Positions 61,231 through 64,000 of a stretch of 64,000 nt of DNA are shown here, piece after piece. This stretch comes from Diplonema japonicum (Eukaryota; Euglenozoa; Diplonemea; Diplonemida; Diplonemidae): the NCBI GenBank assembly GCA_964019335.1, contig OZ025672.1, forward strand, positions 558,001 through 622,000, written 5' to 3'. The position numbers and the translations under genes were made by a program. Each line of letters begins with the position of its first letter. Position 1 is the first letter of the stretch. The notes beneath the pieces were generated by a model. It ran no database searches. It saw only the letters and a program-made list of their open reading frames with translations, and had not been told where the DNA came from.

Positions 61231-61911
61231 TCAAAACTGGCGCTCCCAGGGAACATCTGGGAGAGCATAGCTTCGAAAGGCATGTGTGGATGCAGCGCTA
61301 TCGTGTGAGTATTGGTTTTTCTGCAGTGTAAAGAATGAGTGCTGCCACTGATCACCATGGGGTTGTTCTGTAGGTGCTTCATGGTTCTTGTTGGAAGTGA
61401 CATCTGGCACGTTTCGCTTAGGTGCATGCCTCTGTGCAGACTTGGATCTCTTTTTTGTGTAGAAAGCCCGCCTCATACTGTCCGGGTCATTGTCCCATCC
61501 TACATTACACCTTGAGTTTGACACCCATTTTGGTTTTGTGATGTTTTGTTGTGCATCTTGGCCACGAAACTGCTGCGCCCATTTCCCAACGGACTTGTTA
61601 CTCACCGACCCCCGTCTCACCATGTGCGACATGGTTCCATAGTTTGTTTTAAATTCCCGTGAACTAACCACATCCTCACTTGGCTCAAAGACTGTTGTGC
61701 TTTTCGTATTCTTGTTAGGATGTATTCCTGTCAAACTTCGTCGCTCCCTCTGCTTCACCGGCTTCTTCGGTGTCTGTTCACCATATGCATTGTGTAACCC
61801 ACCAAATGCACTTGGTGCTAACCACAAAGGGCTGCTTTTCTCCTCCTTCAAGGTGTCAGCAACACCTCTAAGTGTTGTATTACCCAAAGCATGTCCCAAG
61901 GTGTCTGTCAT
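61231..61911 (-). CDS. Basic, disordered protein, unknown
   Basis: 226 aa, single exon. No domain recognised. Rich in S/T/N/K; repeats of the type VRRGSVSNKSVGKWAQQFRG and KPKWVSNSRC. The start is 3 nt after an ACTATAACAG acceptor. The first annotated gene upstream of the repeat-rich right end. Confidence 0.6.
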   Translation of the reverse strand: MTDTLGHALGNTTLRGVADTLKEEKSSPLWLAPSAFGGLHNAYGEQTPKKPVKQRERRSLTGIHPNKNTKSTTVFEPSEDVVSSREFKTNYGTMSHMVRRGSVSNKSVGKWAQQFRGQDAQQNITKPKWVSNSRCNVGWDNDPDSMRRAFYTKKRSKSAQRHAPKRNVPDVTSNKNHEAPTEQPHGDQWQHSFFTLQKNQYSHDSAASTHAFRSYALPDVPWERQF

Positions 61912-62006
61912 CGTCCTGTTATAGTAGTTATGTTTTGTATGTGAAGTGTAATAGAAAAGGGGGGAAATAACAAATAATATGTACAGGAAGTGCGTGTTTA
62001 TACCAA

Positions 62007-62075
62007 GGGTGGGTCGTTCCGTTCCCTTCCACCACTCGTCGGAACTTGGCGGAACTGGGAATTCCTTACCTATTT
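62007..62075. repeat. Dispersed repeat GGGTGGGTCGTTCCG, copy 1
   Basis: GGGTGGGTCGTTCCGTTCCC, then TTCC, a variable stretch, GGAACTTGGCGGAACTGGG and AATTCCTTACC. The same modules recur at 62578-62690. Confidence 0.75.
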
Positions 62076-62081
62076 CAGTGA

Positions 62082-62145
62082 TGGGTGAATCCGGTCTGGT
62101 CCGGTGTACCCAATTTACCGGACTGACCGGACTGACTGGACTCGA
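62082..62145. repeat. Inverted repeat arm, left
   Basis: CCGGTCTGGTCCGG, AATTTACCGGACTGACCGG and ACTGACTGGACT. In reverse complement it resembles the sequence at 63911-64000 (shared AGTCTGGTCAG-type units around an AATTGGGT core). Confidence 0.6.
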
Positions 62146-62455
62146 AAATTTTCTGCAATTTTTGACACACCTGCAAACACTTTTTTTTCAAATATTTTTG
62201 GACAATGATTTTTTTTTTCCTTTTTTTTTTTTTTTTTTTTTTTTCTTCTTCTTCTTCTTTGTACCACAGACATGCACAGCTCCATCAAGCAATTTGCACC
62301 TATCTACTCCAGTGCACTGCAGCTGCAGGTATGTACATATGTCCGGAAATGTTGTATTTGGATGTAACCCGGCTGTGGCGATCGACGTGGAACGCAGAAG
62401 AAGCTACAACCCAGCCGTGGTGAGAGATATATGAGTTAAAGGACCTGCACAAGAC

Positions 62456-63780
62456 TACTTGATTACAGGGGGTACTACACCACAGCTTCTTCTGCGTTCC
62501 GTGTCGTGTTCTTAATGTGTGCGGTGTTCAGCTCAACCCCAGCCGGGGCGTCCCGGGTAACCAGATTCTGCTCATGCAGGGGTGGGTCGTTCCGTTCCCT
62601 TCCGCCAAACTGAAAAGTCGGAGCTTGGTGGAACGGCGGAACCAGTGGAACCAGAACTTGGCGGAACAGGGAATTCCTTACCTTTTTTTTTTTTTTTTCC
62701 TCTTTGCATCATCAAGGTTGAAAGTGGTGACTATATCACCACAACACTGACAGCACAATATTCCATGTCGTGTCCTTAATGTGTGCAGTGTGCAGCTCAA
62801 CACCAGAGCATCTGCAATACATTCCTCCACTTGGGCGCTACCAGTGATGACCGACGTGGAGGTCAACAGTGAACAACACATCTGATGTACTTCTTATATT
62901 TCCATATTTCTGTAATCCCCACCACCAAATAACATGAAAGAGGTAAAGGAGACCAGTGACAGGGGGTGCACCTCGGCCGCTTCTGCATTCCATATTGTGT
63001 CCTTAATGCATGTGGTGTGCAGCTCAACCCCAGCTGGTGCCCTAAGTAGTTTACTCACCCTGAGCATCTGCAATTTGTTCTTCCACTCAGGGTGCTACAG
63101 GTGATGACTGGCCAAGTGGATGGAGGAAAATGCCTGTTTGTCGTGTTGGTGGCACCTGCACAAGAACTGTTAACTTGATACAGGGGGGGGGGGGGGGGGG
63201 GGGCACTGCAGTTGTAGCTTCTTCTGTGTTCTGCATTGTGTCCTTAATGTGTGCAGTGTGCAGCCAGAGCAACACAACCCAGGGCAACCAACATTCTGTA
63301 CTCATGCAGTTTGCTGCCAATTCATCACCCTGAGCATCTGCATTATTTTCTCCCACTTGGGTGCTACTGGTGATGACTGACATGGAGGTCAACAGCAAAC
63401 AACACATCTGATGTATTCTTATATTTCCATGTTATCTCCACCACCTGAATAATATATATATGAGTTAAAAGAAGCTGGTGTTGGTGGCACCCTGCACAAG
63501 AACTGTCTACTTGATTACAGGGGGCACACCACAACCGAGTTGTAGCTTCTTCTGCATTCTGTGTCATGTCTTTAATGTGTGTGGTGTACAGCTCAACCCC
63601 AGCCAGAGTGTCCCAGGTAACCAAGATTTGGCACTTGTGCAGTTTGCTGCCTGTTTGTCACCCTGAGCATCTGCATTATGTTCTTCCACTCAGGAGCTAC
63701 TGGTGATGACCAATGAGGAGGTCAACAGTGAACAACACATCTGATGTTTTTTCATGCTATCCCCACCACCTGAAAAAGAA
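62456..63780. repeat. Array of five diverged tandem repeats
   Basis: A module CTTAATGTGTGCAGTGTGCA, with AGCTCAAC next, recurs at about 62511, 62775, 63002, 63243 and 63571 (spacing 227-328 bp). It is preceded by 'TTCTTCTGCATTCTGTGTC' variants and followed by CCTGAGCATCTGCATT, 'CTACTGGTGATGAC' and 'AACAACACATCTGATGT'. Copies differ by indels, including a G-run at 63183-63203. Open frames within the array are translations of the repeat. A dispersed repeat interrupts it at 62578-62690. Confidence 0.8.
62578..62690. repeat. Dispersed repeat GGGTGGGTCGTTCCG, copy 2
   Basis: Same modules as 62007-62075 with an internal expansion of GGAACxGGxGGAAC units; ends in CTTACC and a T run. Confidence 0.75.
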
Positions 63781-63910
63781 GATAAAAGTTTTTTTTCTTC
63801 GTTTCTTGTTGTTGTCATCTCTCAGTACCTGTGTAACATCTTTTCTTGTAGACATCTGTTAATTTGAACTCTGCAAAAAAAAAGGGGGATGTGGTGTTGT
63901 GGTTGTATCT

Positions 63911-64000
63911 TGTCCAGTCTGGTCCAGTTTAGTCTGGTCAGTCTGGTCAGTTGGCATAATTGGGTTGAAATTCACACCAGATCCAGTCCAGTCTGGTCTA
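63911..64000. repeat. Inverted repeat arm, right (window edge)
   Basis: TGTCCAGTCTGGTCCAGTTT, AGTCTGGTCAGTCTGGTCAG and an AATTGGGT core; opposite orientation to 62082-62145. Continues beyond the window. Confidence 0.6.

Noticed and set aside
62678-63624. Several Cys-rich minus-strand frames starting with MCC
   Set aside because: They are translations of the same tandem repeat; no gene-like features.

Overview
The window is nuclear DNA from a flagellated unicellular eukaryote. It carries about 28 protein genes, all on the minus strand over 61 kb. No convincing gene lies on the plus strand; the only plus-strand coding trace is a dead reverse-transcriptase fragment. Most genes have a polypyrimidine-AG 3' splice-site-like signal a few to some tens of bases upstream of the ATG. 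Gene spacing is often only 50-100 bp, and there are 29 inferable GT-AG introns, mostly 30-52 nt long, 21 of them starting GTATG. One-strand gene order plus acceptor sites in front of start codons is what spliced-leader trans-splicing produces. With the divergent histones (a trypanosome-like RRWRP motif in the H3 relic), an ingi/L1Tc-like retroelement scrap, and C-terminal and zinc-finger motifs that I recall from kinetoplastid proteins, the best guess is a euglenozoan, perhaps a diplonemid. That placement is an inference, not a proof.

Layout. 1-1067: low complexity with a palindromic poly(C)/poly(G)-bounded foldback element. 1068-3120: HD-type cyclic nucleotide phosphodiesterase. 3121-8013: gene-free desert of long mononucleotide runs. 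8014-13101: a poly-Q CCCH zinc-finger protein and a coiled-coil protein. 13.4-13.95 kb: non-LTR retrotransposon remnant. 13940-17220: an unknown basic protein, then intact H2B next to frame-disrupted H4 and H3. 17312-24808: PPR protein, secreted cyclophilin, PP2C and an ABCG half-transporter. 24809-27431: a second low-complexity desert. 27432-61911: a dense gene array. In order it holds a RING-H2 protein, TPR protein, UDG-ADP-ribosyltransferase fusion, Nudix-WW-WW-coiled-coil fusion, ARGLU1-like protein, APC8/Cdc23, Mdm12-like SMP protein, voltage-sensor-like protein, EF-hand protein, ELAPOR-like receptor, an unknown helical protein, a PDZ-like protein, a YTKG-repeat protein, GDP-mannose transporter, TPR-DnaJ protein, beta-propeller membrane protein, RP2, B-box protein, Y14/RBM8A, small ORFs, a glycosyltransferase and an unknown. 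61912-64000: diverged tandem repeats between inverted (A/G)GTC(T/C)GGTC-type repeats.

Functionally the genes are mixed, as expected for a constitutive polycistronic array rather than an operon. Themes include cilium or cytoskeleton (RP2, EF-hand, coiled coils), secretory pathway (cyclophilin, GDP-mannose transporter, glycosyltransferase, ELAPOR-like), chromatin and RNA (histones, PPR, ARGLU1, Y14) and DNA repair. The most novel item is the open reading frame joining a uracil-DNA-glycosylase-like domain to an R-S-E ADP-ribosyltransferase. The next most interesting are the Nudix-WW fusion, the ERMES-like Mdm12, the decaying histone genes and the foldback element.
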